Shown here piece after piece: positions 16,483-24,264 of a stretch of DNA of 64,000 bases (position 1 is the first letter of the stretch; every line of letters starts with the position of its first letter). Below the pieces are notes generated by a model, which was given only the letters and a program-made list of their open reading frames with translations, was not told the origin of the DNA and ran no database searches. Made by a program: the position numbers and the translations under genes. Where the stretch lies: contig CAJYHS010000041.1 of NCBI GenBank assembly GCA_913774715.1, positions 1 through 64,000 on the forward strand. Reading direction: 5' to 3'. Origin of the DNA: an uncultured Siphonobacter sp. GTDB taxonomy: Bacteria > Bacteroidota > Bacteroidia > Cytophagales > Spirosomataceae.

Positions 16483-18273
16483 TTATGCTTCGGGGTTCTC
16501 GTCTGTTTTAGGTTTAGGTGGCGTTTTGGCAAACAACAGCGACTGAGAAATCTCCAGCAATTTCCGCTGGGTTTCTTCGGGCGTTTCCTGATTTCGTTGC
16601 TGACCCTGTTTAGGTTGCTGCTGACGAGGAGCTTCCCGTCGTTCCTGACGGTTTTGCGGTTCTTCGCGTCGTTCCTGATTGTTTGCGTTACGCTGGAAGC
16701 GATTGTTGCGATTCTGATTCTGACGATCTTCCCGACGTGGACGTTCACGGGGTTGTTGCGAGTCGTCTGAATTGCTAGCTGCTGGTTGCGAAGGCTGCTC
16801 CTGGCGATTGGGGCGATCTTCGCGTCGTTCCTGATTATTATTATTACGCTGGAAGCGATTGTTCCGGTTTTGACGATCTTCCCGGCGAGGCCGATCATTC
16901 TGGCGGTCTTCTCGACGGGGCTGTTGCTCCGGTGAAGGCTGTTCGTCAACCGGGCTTTCGGTTAGCTCAGGTAAGGTTTCAATAACTTCAGAAATGGTTG
17001 GCTGAGTTACCTCAATGACCACTTCTTCTGAAGCAACGATTGATTCCTCTTCCTGTGGCTGCTCTTCTCTTTTCGGACGATCCTCTCGACTGGGTTTCTC
17101 CTCTCTATTCGGACGATTATCCCGACGGCGATCTTCCCGGTTTTGTGGACGTTCGCGAGGCTGCTCATTACCCAGTTTCGGATCACGTTCCTGTTGGGTC
17201 GGAATCTCGATTACGGGAGGCGTGGCGTTCGCCCGTTCGGCTTTGTCCGCTTCAATTTCATCCCATTGCTCCCGGTTACGCACAATGTCCAGAGCCGTGT
17301 AAATGGCGTGTAACATTGAGCTATGATCGGCCAGATTTTTTCCGGCAATGTCATACGCCGTCCCGTGATCGGGGCTGGTGCGAACAATGGACAATCCCGA
17401 AGTGAAGTTTACTCCATCTTCAAAGGCCAACATTTTAAAGGGCATCAGACCCTGATCATGATACATGGCCAGAATGGCGTCGAATTTCTTCCAGTTATTG
17501 GCTCCGAAGAATCCATCGGCCGGGAAGGGTCCGTATACCAGATGGTTATTCTTGCGGTATTGATCAATTACGGGGATAATCACTTCTTTCTCTTCGTTAC
17601 CCAAAAGCCCGTCTTCGCCCGCGTGTGGATTCAACCCAAGCACGGCAATGCGAGGTTTATTAATACCAAAATCTTTATGTAAAGACTTGATAATCTGATT
17701 CAGTTTCTTGGAAACGGCCTCCTGACTGATGTTGGAACGCACCCGGCCCAGCGGAACGTGACCCGTCACCACACCAATTTTCAAACGTTCCGAAACCATA
17801 AACATCAGATATTCGGAGGACTGGAAAGCTTCGGCCAGATACTCGGTATGTCCGGGAAATTTAAATTCCTCAGACTGAATGTTGTACTTATTGATTGGAG
17901 CTGTTACCAGTGCCGAAATCAAACCCGCTTTGAGGTCTTCTACGGCTTTGGCCAAGCTTTGAAAGGCTGCCTGACCGGCTTCGGGATGCACTTTACCAGG
18001 TTCGACGTTAGTCTGGCTGTCATCAAAACAGGTAATCACGTTTACCATCTTATGATTCAACTGATCGGCTGAGGGAGCCGGGTTCAGTTGCCAGTCTTTC
18101 ATATCGTACAAATGTTTGTAACGATTCAGAACCCGCATGGATCCGTAGATCACGGGTGTAAAGTGTTTATTGAGGTGATTTCCGTGTAAGGCCTTGAGAA
18201 TTACCTCCGGGCCAATGCCGTTGTAATCACCCATACTGATGCCAATTATCGGCTTTTGTGCTTGCTCGCTCAT
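16483..18273 (-). CDS. pdxA: 4-hydroxythreonine-4-phosphate dehydrogenase PdxA with long disordered C-terminal tail
   Basis: Catalyses NAD-dependent oxidation of 4-phosphohydroxythreonine in pyridoxal phosphate synthesis. Residues 1 to about 345 are a complete PdxA: ISMGDYNGIGPEVILKAL, TAPINKY, metal-binding His in GHTEYLAE (H142), TGHVPLGRV (H172) and AMYHDQGLMPFK (H272), GLNPHAGEDGLLG and RTSPDHGTAYDIAGK. Residues from about 345 to 596 are low-complexity, rich in Arg, Glu, Asp, Asn, Gln and Pro (RREDRQN, NRNNRFQRN), closing with a more ordered TQRKLLEISQSLLF. Typical PdxA is 330-360 aa. The tail is in frame with no stop and uses ordinary codons, so it is probably translated. Tails of this composition are usually seen on RNA-associated proteins. 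Confidence 0.93.
   Translation of the reverse strand: MSEQAQKPIIGISMGDYNGIGPEVILKALHGNHLNKHFTPVIYGSMRVLNRYKHLYDMKDWQLNPAPSADQLNHKMVNVITCFDDSQTNVEPGKVHPEAGQAAFQSLAKAVEDLKAGLISALVTAPINKYNIQSEEFKFPGHTEYLAEAFQSSEYLMFMVSERLKIGVVTGHVPLGRVRSNISQEAVSKKLNQIIKSLHKDFGINKPRIAVLGLNPHAGEDGLLGNEEKEVIIPVIDQYRKNNHLVYGPFPADGFFGANNWKKFDAILAMYHDQGLMPFKMLAFEDGVNFTSGLSIVRTSPDHGTAYDIAGKNLADHSSMLHAIYTALDIVRNREQWDEIEADKAERANATPPVIEIPTQQERDPKLGNEQPRERPQNREDRRRDNRPNREEKPSREDRPKREEQPQEEESIVASEEVVIEVTQPTISEVIETLPELTESPVDEQPSPEQQPRREDRQNDRPRREDRQNRNNRFQRNNNNQERREDRPNRQEQPSQPAASNSDDSQQPRERPRREDRQNQNRNNRFQRNANNQERREEPQNRQERREAPRQQQPKQGQQRNQETPEETQRKLLEISQSLLFAKTPPKPKTDENPEA
16662..16889. repeat. Internal imperfect direct repeat in the PdxA tail
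   Basis: Two copies of about 70-77 bp begin with the same CTTCGCGTCGTTCCTGATT at 16662 and 16818, a 156-bp offset. Both then share CGCTGGAAGCGATTGTT and TGACGATCTTCCCG. They encode RREDRQN...NRFQRN...NNQERRE twice, so the tail has grown by duplication. Confidence 0.8.
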
Positions 18274-18728
18274 ATCATTTCATCGGGTCAGCAATTTCGG
18301 TTTACTGACGTAAATAAGCAGTTCGTGAAGCGAAGTTACACCATCCACCCAAGAATTAGACCAGTTCGCGGATTTTTCGGAAATTCTAAGTCGAATAAAG
18401 GGTGTGGGGGTGGATTTCGAGGAGGTTTGATTAGTGTTTGAAAGTTTGATAATTTAGATAAGGTCAGGGCTGGCGGAGTTATGCTATTTAACAGTAGAAG
18501 GGCTATTCGGTAATAATAGGGTTACTGCGTAATTTTTCAAACCTTCTTAACTTTTCAAACGCCACTCAAACCTTCAAACGATATCCAACGATTCAAACCC
18601 AGTCCTGCGTGTGGTTTTTTTATAAAATCAAGCGAACTTTGGAGATTAGTATTAGGGTTATCCTAAGCAGGCACAATTACTTTTTTGAATGCTATGAAAG
18701 CTCAGCTCAGCGACTGGGCCCCTTTACC
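18274..18728. other. Intergenic control region between divergent pdxA and the dehydrogenase gene
   Basis: 455 bp with no credible gene; the track's 40 extra N-terminal residues of the dehydrogenase fall here and look non-coding. The region must hold both promoters; a weak minus-strand TAACTTCG at about 18332-18339 is the best -7 guess for pdxA. At about 18538-18600 a degenerate CAAAC/TTCAAAC-rich stretch recurs, similar in style to that at 33.6 kb. Confidence 0.5.
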
Positions 18729-19667
18729 ATGAAGAAAATTTTCATTTGCGATGAGATGCACCCCAGTCTGTTCGAAATGCTCGAAACGGCGGGGCTTGAC
18801 TATAGCTATCAACCCAAAGCCAAACGTGAAGAAATTCTGGAGCAGATCGGTTCTTATGAAGGACTGATGATCCGTAATAAAACGCGGATAGATGAAGCCT
18901 TTTTACAGGCCGCTCCCAAGCTGGAATTTATTGGAAGAGCCGGAGCAGGACTGGATTTGATTGATAAAGAAGCCTGTGACCGGCATAAGGTTCGTCTCTT
19001 TGCTGCCAATGCGGGTAATATGGATGCTGTTGGCGAGCATGCCATGGGCATGTTACTGGCTCTGATGAACCACATTCACACGGCTGACCGGGAAGTACGT
19101 CAGAAAATCTGGTTACGCGAAGCCAATCGTGGGACCGAGCTGGGCGGTAAAACGGTGGGATTGATTGGCTATGGACATAACGGTTCGGCCTTTGCCAAAC
19201 GCCTGAGTAGCTTTAATGTGAAGGTGCTGGCGTATGACAAATACCGCGACAACTATTCCGATGCCTACGCCGAGCAGGCTACGATGGAGCAGATTTTTGA
19301 AGAAGCCGATGTTTTAAGCCTGCATATCCCGCTGACGGAAGAGACGAATTATCTGGTGAAAGAAGAATTTATTGCTCAATTCAAAAAGCCTTTTTACCTG
19401 ATCAACTGCTCGCGGGGCGAAATTGTGAAACTGGCGGCGGTACTCAAAGGACTGCAATCGGGAGCGGTCTTGGGAGCGTGTCTGGATGTGCTGGAAAATG
19501 AAAAACTGCACCAGTTACCCGATGGCCCGGACGAAGTTTTTGATACTTTGATTCAGTTACCCAACGTCATTTTTACTCCGCACGTAGCCGGATGGACACA
19601 TGAAAGTTACGTGAGAATCAACGAAGTGCTGGTACGGCAGATTGCTGATTCAGTTTTGAATAATTGA
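18729..19667 (+). CDS. D-isomer-specific 2-hydroxyacid dehydrogenase (SerA-like)
   Basis: NAD-dependent dehydrogenase related to 3-phosphoglycerate dehydrogenase, the first step of serine synthesis. I start at the ATG for MKKIFICDEMHPSLFEML (312 aa). The Rossmann motif is GLIGYGHNGSAFAKRL, and the catalytic triad is present as Arg in NCSRGEIV, Glu in LDVLENE and His in FTPHVAGWT. There is no C-terminal ACT domain, so it is the short form without serine feedback. Substrate within the family cannot be fixed: phosphoglycerate, glyoxylate or another 2-keto acid are all possible. The next gene starts 36 bp downstream but has very different composition. Confidence 0.88.
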   Translation: MKKIFICDEMHPSLFEMLETAGLDYSYQPKAKREEILEQIGSYEGLMIRNKTRIDEAFLQAAPKLEFIGRAGAGLDLIDKEACDRHKVRLFAANAGNMDAVGEHAMGMLLALMNHIHTADREVRQKIWLREANRGTELGGKTVGLIGYGHNGSAFAKRLSSFNVKVLAYDKYRDNYSDAYAEQATMEQIFEEADVLSLHIPLTEETNYLVKEEFIAQFKKPFYLINCSRGEIVKLAAVLKGLQSGAVLGACLDVLENEKLHQLPDGPDEVFDTLIQLPNVIFTPHVAGWTHESYVRINEVLVRQIADSVLNN

Positions 19668-19703
19668 GTGAGAGAATGATTGAATAAAATAACTACTTAA
19701 GCG

Positions 19704-20837
19704 ATGCTTCATTCCTTAGAAATTAAAAACTACCGAAACCTACGTCATCTGGTTATTCCGAAATTAGGTCGGGTTAATCTGGTGATTGGAAAGAATAATA
19801 CGGGGAAGAGTAGTTTGTTGGAGGCGGTAGCGATATATATTATTTTCGGAAGTAATAATTTTTTTATTAGACTTATTAATTTCCAAATGATTAGAGGAGA
19901 AATTGATTTTTCTTCTGATTTGAAAATTATTAATGAAGCTAGTAACAATCCTCAAATAGTATTTAACAAACTTAATGAAATTCATTTTTTGTCTTTGTTT
20001 TATAACAGAGAAATAGATAAATATTTGAAAGATGGGAAAAGTATATTTATTAGTTCAAATAGAGGTATTTTTGAATTAAATATAGTTAAATCGTATTTTA
20101 ACGAAAATAATGAATTTAAAATAGCCTCAAAAAAAGACGAAATTCCAGGACTATCATTTTCAACTGAGGTATTTGCTGGATTGAGAGTAGGGAAAGATAT
20201 AGATTATATGGCTCTACCTATCAGTGGTAATACTAATTATGGGCAAAGATCAGAAATTAATAAAAAGTTAAATAATACATGCGGGTTTGTGTCATCCAGT
20301 TTTAATCCGTTATCTGAGTCTTCAGACAGAATACATTGGGGAGCAATTGTTTTAACTGAAAAAGAGAAGTATGTAATTGATGCATTAAAAATAGTAGAAC
20401 CAAGAATAGAACAACTATCATATGCAGGTGACAATCTTGGAAAACCCTATGTTAGATTAAAAAATGAATCAATGCCAGTACCACTTCGGAGTATGGGAGA
20501 TGGTATTAATAGAGTATTGAAAATCATTCTTTCAATGGTCGTCTGTGAGAATGGAACATTTATAATCGACGAATTTGAAAATGGTTTACATTATTCCGTT
20601 CAGGAAAAACTGTGGGAGATTATTTTTCAATTAGCCGATAAATTAAATATTCAGGTTTTTGCTACTACGCATAGTAATGATACAATTAAATCATTTGAAT
20701 CTATTGTAAATAGTAATGAAAGCTATAAAGATAGCCAGTTGATTAAGCTAATAAATGTAGATGGAGATATCAAACAGGAAACTGCCGATGCAGAAGATTT
20801 GGAAATAATTGTTGACGGCAATATCGATCCTCGTTAA
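19704..20837 (+). CDS. OLD/AAA_15-type ATPase of a split ATPase-TOPRIM module
   Basis: A 377-aa SMC/ABC-like ATPase of the AAA_15/AAA_21 group found in OLD, Gabija and PARIS-type proteins. N-terminal LEIKNYRNLRHLVIPKLGRVNLVIGKNNTGKSS holds Walker A (G29-S36). A signature-like LRSMGDGINR lies near 262-270, Walker B is TFIIDEFENGLH (about 285-296), and the switch His is in FATTHSNDT (H323). No nuclease domain is fused; the TOPRIM partner is the next gene, overlapping by TAATG. From about 19836 the DNA is far more AT-rich than its neighbours, whereas the first 130 bp look host-like. Likely acquired. An anti-phage role is inferred from architecture; no activity is known. Confidence 0.85.
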   Translation: MLHSLEIKNYRNLRHLVIPKLGRVNLVIGKNNTGKSSLLEAVAIYIIFGSNNFFIRLINFQMIRGEIDFSSDLKIINEASNNPQIVFNKLNEIHFLSLFYNREIDKYLKDGKSIFISSNRGIFELNIVKSYFNENNEFKIASKKDEIPGLSFSTEVFAGLRVGKDIDYMALPISGNTNYGQRSEINKKLNNTCGFVSSSFNPLSESSDRIHWGAIVLTEKEKYVIDALKIVEPRIEQLSYAGDNLGKPYVRLKNESMPVPLRSMGDGINRVLKIILSMVVCENGTFIIDEFENGLHYSVQEKLWEIIFQLADKLNIQVFATTHSNDTIKSFESIVNSNESYKDSQLIKLINVDGDIKQETADAEDLEIIVDGNIDPR

Positions 20838-21496
20838 TGAAAATAGAAGAGAAATTTAATCAGAAATTATTAGTTGAAGGGAACGATGATCAACATGTAA
20901 TTTGGTCTATCTGTGATAAAAATAAAGTTACTGAAAGTTTTGATATTATCGATTGCGGAAGTGATTCTCAATTATTAAGACAATTATCAAGAAGAATTAG
21001 ATTTAACGCTGATAAGGTCAAAGCGATTGGAATATTACTCGATGCAGATACAAGTTTGCAGAAAAGATGGAATGAGATAAAAAAACAAGTCAAGGATTTA
21101 GGTTATGCTTTACCTGATGTTCCAGACGCAAATGGCACCATTATTGAATCTTCCAGTTATTATCCACGTTTAGGCATATGGCTGATGCCTGATAACTTAC
21201 AAAGTTCTGGGATGCTGGAAGATTTCGCTAAAGTATTAATTCCAGAGCAGGATGAATTATTGATGGAGGTAGAGCAGGTATTGATTAAAATAGAAACTGC
21301 TCCCCGAAAAGCTATCTATAAAGATATTCACAAAGCAAAGGCTTTAATACATACCTGGTTAGCCTGGCAAGAAGATCCCGGAACGCCGATGAGTTTGGCT
21401 ATTACTAAATCGTATCTGAATCACAACCACGAATTAGCCATTCGTTTTGTAACCTGGCTAAATGCCCTTTTTAATCCAACAACAAACAACCAGTAA
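20837..21496 (+). CDS. DUF3226-type TOPRIM-fold partner protein
   Basis: A 219-aa protein resembling DUF3226, a family with a TOPRIM-like fold. The TOPRIM glutamate is in KLLVEGNDDQHVI (E14) and the DxD motif in GILLDADTSLQKRW (D69, D71), the metal-binding set used by OLD-family nucleases. RLGIWLMPDNLQSSGMLEDF is the other family-specific stretch. Its ATG overlaps the ATPase stop (TAATG), so production of the pair is coupled. The middle is AT-rich, while the last 200 bp return to host-like composition. I infer a nuclease or RNA-cutting effector controlled by the ATPase. It differs from the DUF4435 partner of PARIS. Confidence 0.78.
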   Translation: MKIEEKFNQKLLVEGNDDQHVIWSICDKNKVTESFDIIDCGSDSQLLRQLSRRIRFNADKVKAIGILLDADTSLQKRWNEIKKQVKDLGYALPDVPDANGTIIESSSYYPRLGIWLMPDNLQSSGMLEDFAKVLIPEQDELLMEVEQVLIKIETAPRKAIYKDIHKAKALIHTWLAWQEDPGTPMSLAITKSYLNHNHELAIRFVTWLNALFNPTTNNQ

Positions 21497-21513
21497 CAAA
21501 CAATTCAACTACG

Positions 21514-23976
21514 TTGCTTTATCCTAAAAACATAGAAGAAAAACTCGGATTCGACCGGATTCGTCAGATGCTTAGCGAGGCTTGTCTGTCTTCGCTGGGA
21601 CGGTCGTTTGTGGAGAAAATACGCTTTTCTGACCGCTTTGACCAGATTCAGAAGATGGTCGGGCAGGTGGCAGAAATGAAGGAAGTCGTGGCTCACGAGC
21701 CCGATTTTCCGCAGTCAAATTACATTGATGTTAACCAGCAAATTGCCAAAGCTCGTATTGAAGGGGCTTTTTTAACCGAAGAAGAATTCTTTGATCTTAA
21801 ATTATCGCTGCGAACGATTCAGAGTATCCAGCGATTTTTTGAGACGAAAGAAGAACCCAGTTTTCCGCATTTACGGGAGCTGACCACGCAGGCTTTTCAG
21901 GAACGCAAAACGGATGATGAGGACAAACCCCGTCGCAACAAGAGCGATGAATTGTCGCTGTTACTGAAAGAAATAGACCGGATTATTGATGATCGCGGTC
22001 GCCTGCGGGATAATGCGTCGGCGGAGTTGCAGCACATTCGCCGGGAGCTGATTTCCGAGCAAAGTCGCCTGCGGAAAACGCTGGATTCCATGCTACGGAC
22101 GGCTCAGCAAAATGGCTGGGTGCCCGAAGGGGCTACCATGACCGTACGGAATGGCCGGATGGTTATTCCGCTCGTGGCCGAGCACAAACGCAAAATTCGC
22201 GGCTTCGTGCAGGACGAATCAGATTCGGGAAAAACGGTCTTTCTGGAGCCTGCCGATGCCCTGGAGTCGAACAACGAAATCCGGGAACTGGAATCGCGAG
22301 AACGCCGGGAAATTGTACGGATCTTGATGGAATTAACTTCCAAAGTCCGGCCTCATACTGAAGAACTCAAGCGGGCGTATACCTTTCTGGGAATCGTCGA
22401 TTTTATCCGTGCCAAGGCAAAACTGGCTTTGGAAATGGACGCGAACGCCCCGCATTTTGTGCAAAAACCGCTGGTTGACTGGCACGGTGCCCGGCATCCT
22501 CTGTTACTGATGAGTTATCAGAAACAGGGCCGAAGTGTTGTGCCTTTGCACGTAAAGCTCGATCACGAAGAACGGATTTTGCTGGTTTCCGGCCCCAATG
22601 CCGGGGGGAAGTCCGTCATGCTGAAGACGATTGGTCTGATTCAATACATGTTCCAGTGCGGATTACTGGTTCCGGTCGATGATTTCTCGACGATTGGACT
22701 CTTCCGCAATCTGTTCATGGATATTGGTGATGAGCAAAGTCTGGAAAATGACCTTTCGACGTACTCGTCACACTTAACCAACATGAAGCACTTTCTGCTT
22801 CATTCGGATAAAAAAACGTTGTTCCTGATCGACGAATTTGGAACGGGAACGGAGCCCAGTTTGGGCGGAGCCATTGCTGAAAGTATTCTGAACGAAATCA
22901 ACCGTTCGGGAGCCTATGGTGTGATTAACACCCACTATTCCAACCTGAAAACCTTCGCTGACCGGACGGATGGACTCGTAAACGGGGCCATGCGTTTTGA
23001 CGCCGAACACCTGGAACCGCTCTATCAACTGGAGACGGGCAAGCCCGGCAGTTCGTTTGCCTTTGAAATTGGTCGGAAAATTGGCTTACCCAAGCCTGTA
23101 CTTGATGCGGCCCGTCAGAAGCTGGATCGGCATCAGGTCAATTTCGAGAAGCTTTCGAAAGAACTGGAAATTGAGAAAAAGGTATTTCAGGATCGAAATA
23201 CTCAGAATTTACAGCGGCAAAACGAACTGGATAAGTTAACCGAACAGTACCAGACGCTGAAGAACTACCTCGATACGGAGAAAAAACGCTTACTCAACGA
23301 AGCGAAAGCTCAGGCGAAGGAGTTGCTGCGGGAAGCGAATGCGAAGATCGAGAATACCATTCGGGAGATTCGCGAGCAGGGAGCCGAAAAACTGGCCACG
23401 AAAGAAATTCGTCAGCAGTTAACGGATTTCTCCAGCAAGCAACTCCAGCCAGAGGTTATCGCTCCACCGAAAGCGGCTCCCGTTAATGAGGTGGAAGTCG
23501 TAGGTGGCGTAATTACTACGGGTTCGCTGGTGCGGATAAAAGGCCAGAACACCGTAGGCGAGGTGCTGGAGCTGAAAGGCAAAGACGCCGTTATCGCTAT
23601 CGGTGATTTACGAACGACAATCAAAGTAAATCGCCTTGAAAAAGTTAGTCGCAAAGAATTCAAGGCTGCCACGGGTGAAGATAAACCGCGGGCTAAATTG
23701 ACCGGCGTTGATCTGAATGAGAAAGCGGTAAATTTCTCGTTCAATCTGGACATTCGCGGACGACGCGGCGAAGAAGCTATGGTGGAAGTCGATAATTTTA
23801 TGGATGATGCCATCATGCTGGGGTATCCTGAATTACGGATTGTCCACGGAAAAGGTGACGGGATTTTACGTCAACTTATTCGAAATCACCTGCGTAGTTA
23901 CTCGCAGGTTTCCCGCATGACCGACGAACACCCGGATCGGGGTGGAGCGGGAGTGACCATTGTTGAAATGAAATAA
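21514..23976 (+). CDS. mutS2: MutS2 family ATPase with C-terminal Smr domain
   Basis: Homologue of MutS2, which suppresses recombination or rescues collided ribosomes depending on species. The 820-aa protein begins with a TTG codon (MLYPKNIEEKLGF aligns with the usual N-terminus and no nearby ATG fits). A lever/clamp region precedes the ATPase: Walker A GPNAGGKSVMLKT (about 360-372), DIGDEQSLENDLSTYSSHL, Walker B FLIDEFGTGTEPSLGG (about 437). A coiled coil follows (about 540-640). The C-terminal Smr nuclease domain spans about 740-820, with LDIRGRRGEEA and VHGKGDGIL. The gene starts 17 bp after the TOPRIM gene and is followed by a strong terminator. Confidence 0.95.
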   Translation: MLYPKNIEEKLGFDRIRQMLSEACLSSLGRSFVEKIRFSDRFDQIQKMVGQVAEMKEVVAHEPDFPQSNYIDVNQQIAKARIEGAFLTEEEFFDLKLSLRTIQSIQRFFETKEEPSFPHLRELTTQAFQERKTDDEDKPRRNKSDELSLLLKEIDRIIDDRGRLRDNASAELQHIRRELISEQSRLRKTLDSMLRTAQQNGWVPEGATMTVRNGRMVIPLVAEHKRKIRGFVQDESDSGKTVFLEPADALESNNEIRELESRERREIVRILMELTSKVRPHTEELKRAYTFLGIVDFIRAKAKLALEMDANAPHFVQKPLVDWHGARHPLLLMSYQKQGRSVVPLHVKLDHEERILLVSGPNAGGKSVMLKTIGLIQYMFQCGLLVPVDDFSTIGLFRNLFMDIGDEQSLENDLSTYSSHLTNMKHFLLHSDKKTLFLIDEFGTGTEPSLGGAIAESILNEINRSGAYGVINTHYSNLKTFADRTDGLVNGAMRFDAEHLEPLYQLETGKPGSSFAFEIGRKIGLPKPVLDAARQKLDRHQVNFEKLSKELEIEKKVFQDRNTQNLQRQNELDKLTEQYQTLKNYLDTEKKRLLNEAKAQAKELLREANAKIENTIREIREQGAEKLATKEIRQQLTDFSSKQLQPEVIAPPKAAPVNEVEVVGGVITTGSLVRIKGQNTVGEVLELKGKDAVIAIGDLRTTIKVNRLEKVSRKEFKAATGEDKPRAKLTGVDLNEKAVNFSFNLDIRGRRGEEAMVEVDNFMDDAIMLGYPELRIVHGKGDGILRQLIRNHLRSYSQVSRMTDEHPDRGGAGVTIVEMK

Positions 23977-23995
23977 AGCTCTGATGACAAGTTCT

Positions 23996-24040
23996 GGGGG
24001 TGGGGTTATTTCCGAATAGAAATAACTCCGCCCCCTTTTA
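23996..24040 (+). terminator. Intrinsic terminator after mutS2
   Basis: Stem GGGGGtGG-GGTTATTT / AAATAACtCCgCCCCC ending in TTTTA, 20 bp past the mutS2 stop. Confidence 0.78.
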
Positions 24041-24074
24041 TGTTTCATCCTGCCAGAGATTCGCAGGAAAATGC

Positions 24075-24081
24075 TATTTTG
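24075..24081 (+). promoter_or_regulatory. Possible -7 promoter element of glgB
   Basis: TATTTTG resembles the Bacteroidota -7 element with one base missing from the spacer (TAnTTTG). It lies between the mutS2 terminator and glgB and would give a 5' UTR of roughly 175 nt for the ATG start. No convincing -33 box is seen. Confidence 0.25.
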
Positions 24082-24264
24082 CGTCCCGACGATTGAAGTA
24101 CTGGTTCAGAATTTTTGATTAACTGGAGGATCCCTAAAAGAAATGAAAGAGTTAACCAAAGTGATTCATTTTAGTTACTTACACTAGAAGTGGAACACAC
24201 GCCAGTCGGTGATGCTATCTTTTTCATCCCAAACGATTCGTTTATTCATTTGCAGCCCATCCTT

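Noticed and set aside
16449-16949. 166-aa minus-strand ORF in the pdxA 3' part
   Set aside because: Shadow frame of the low-complexity PdxA tail; the composition is an artefact of the repeated codons.
18609-19667. Upstream start for the hydroxyacid dehydrogenase (352 aa)
   Set aside because: The extra 40 residues resemble translated non-coding DNA; MKKIFICDEM matches the family start.
19704-21496. Gabija (GajAB) system
   Set aside because: There is no UvrD-like helicase partner, and the TOPRIM part is a separate gene rather than fused to the ATPase.
24143-24187. 14-codon ORF before glgB as an attenuator leader peptide
   Set aside because: No regulatory codon run and no terminator/antiterminator pair; probably chance.
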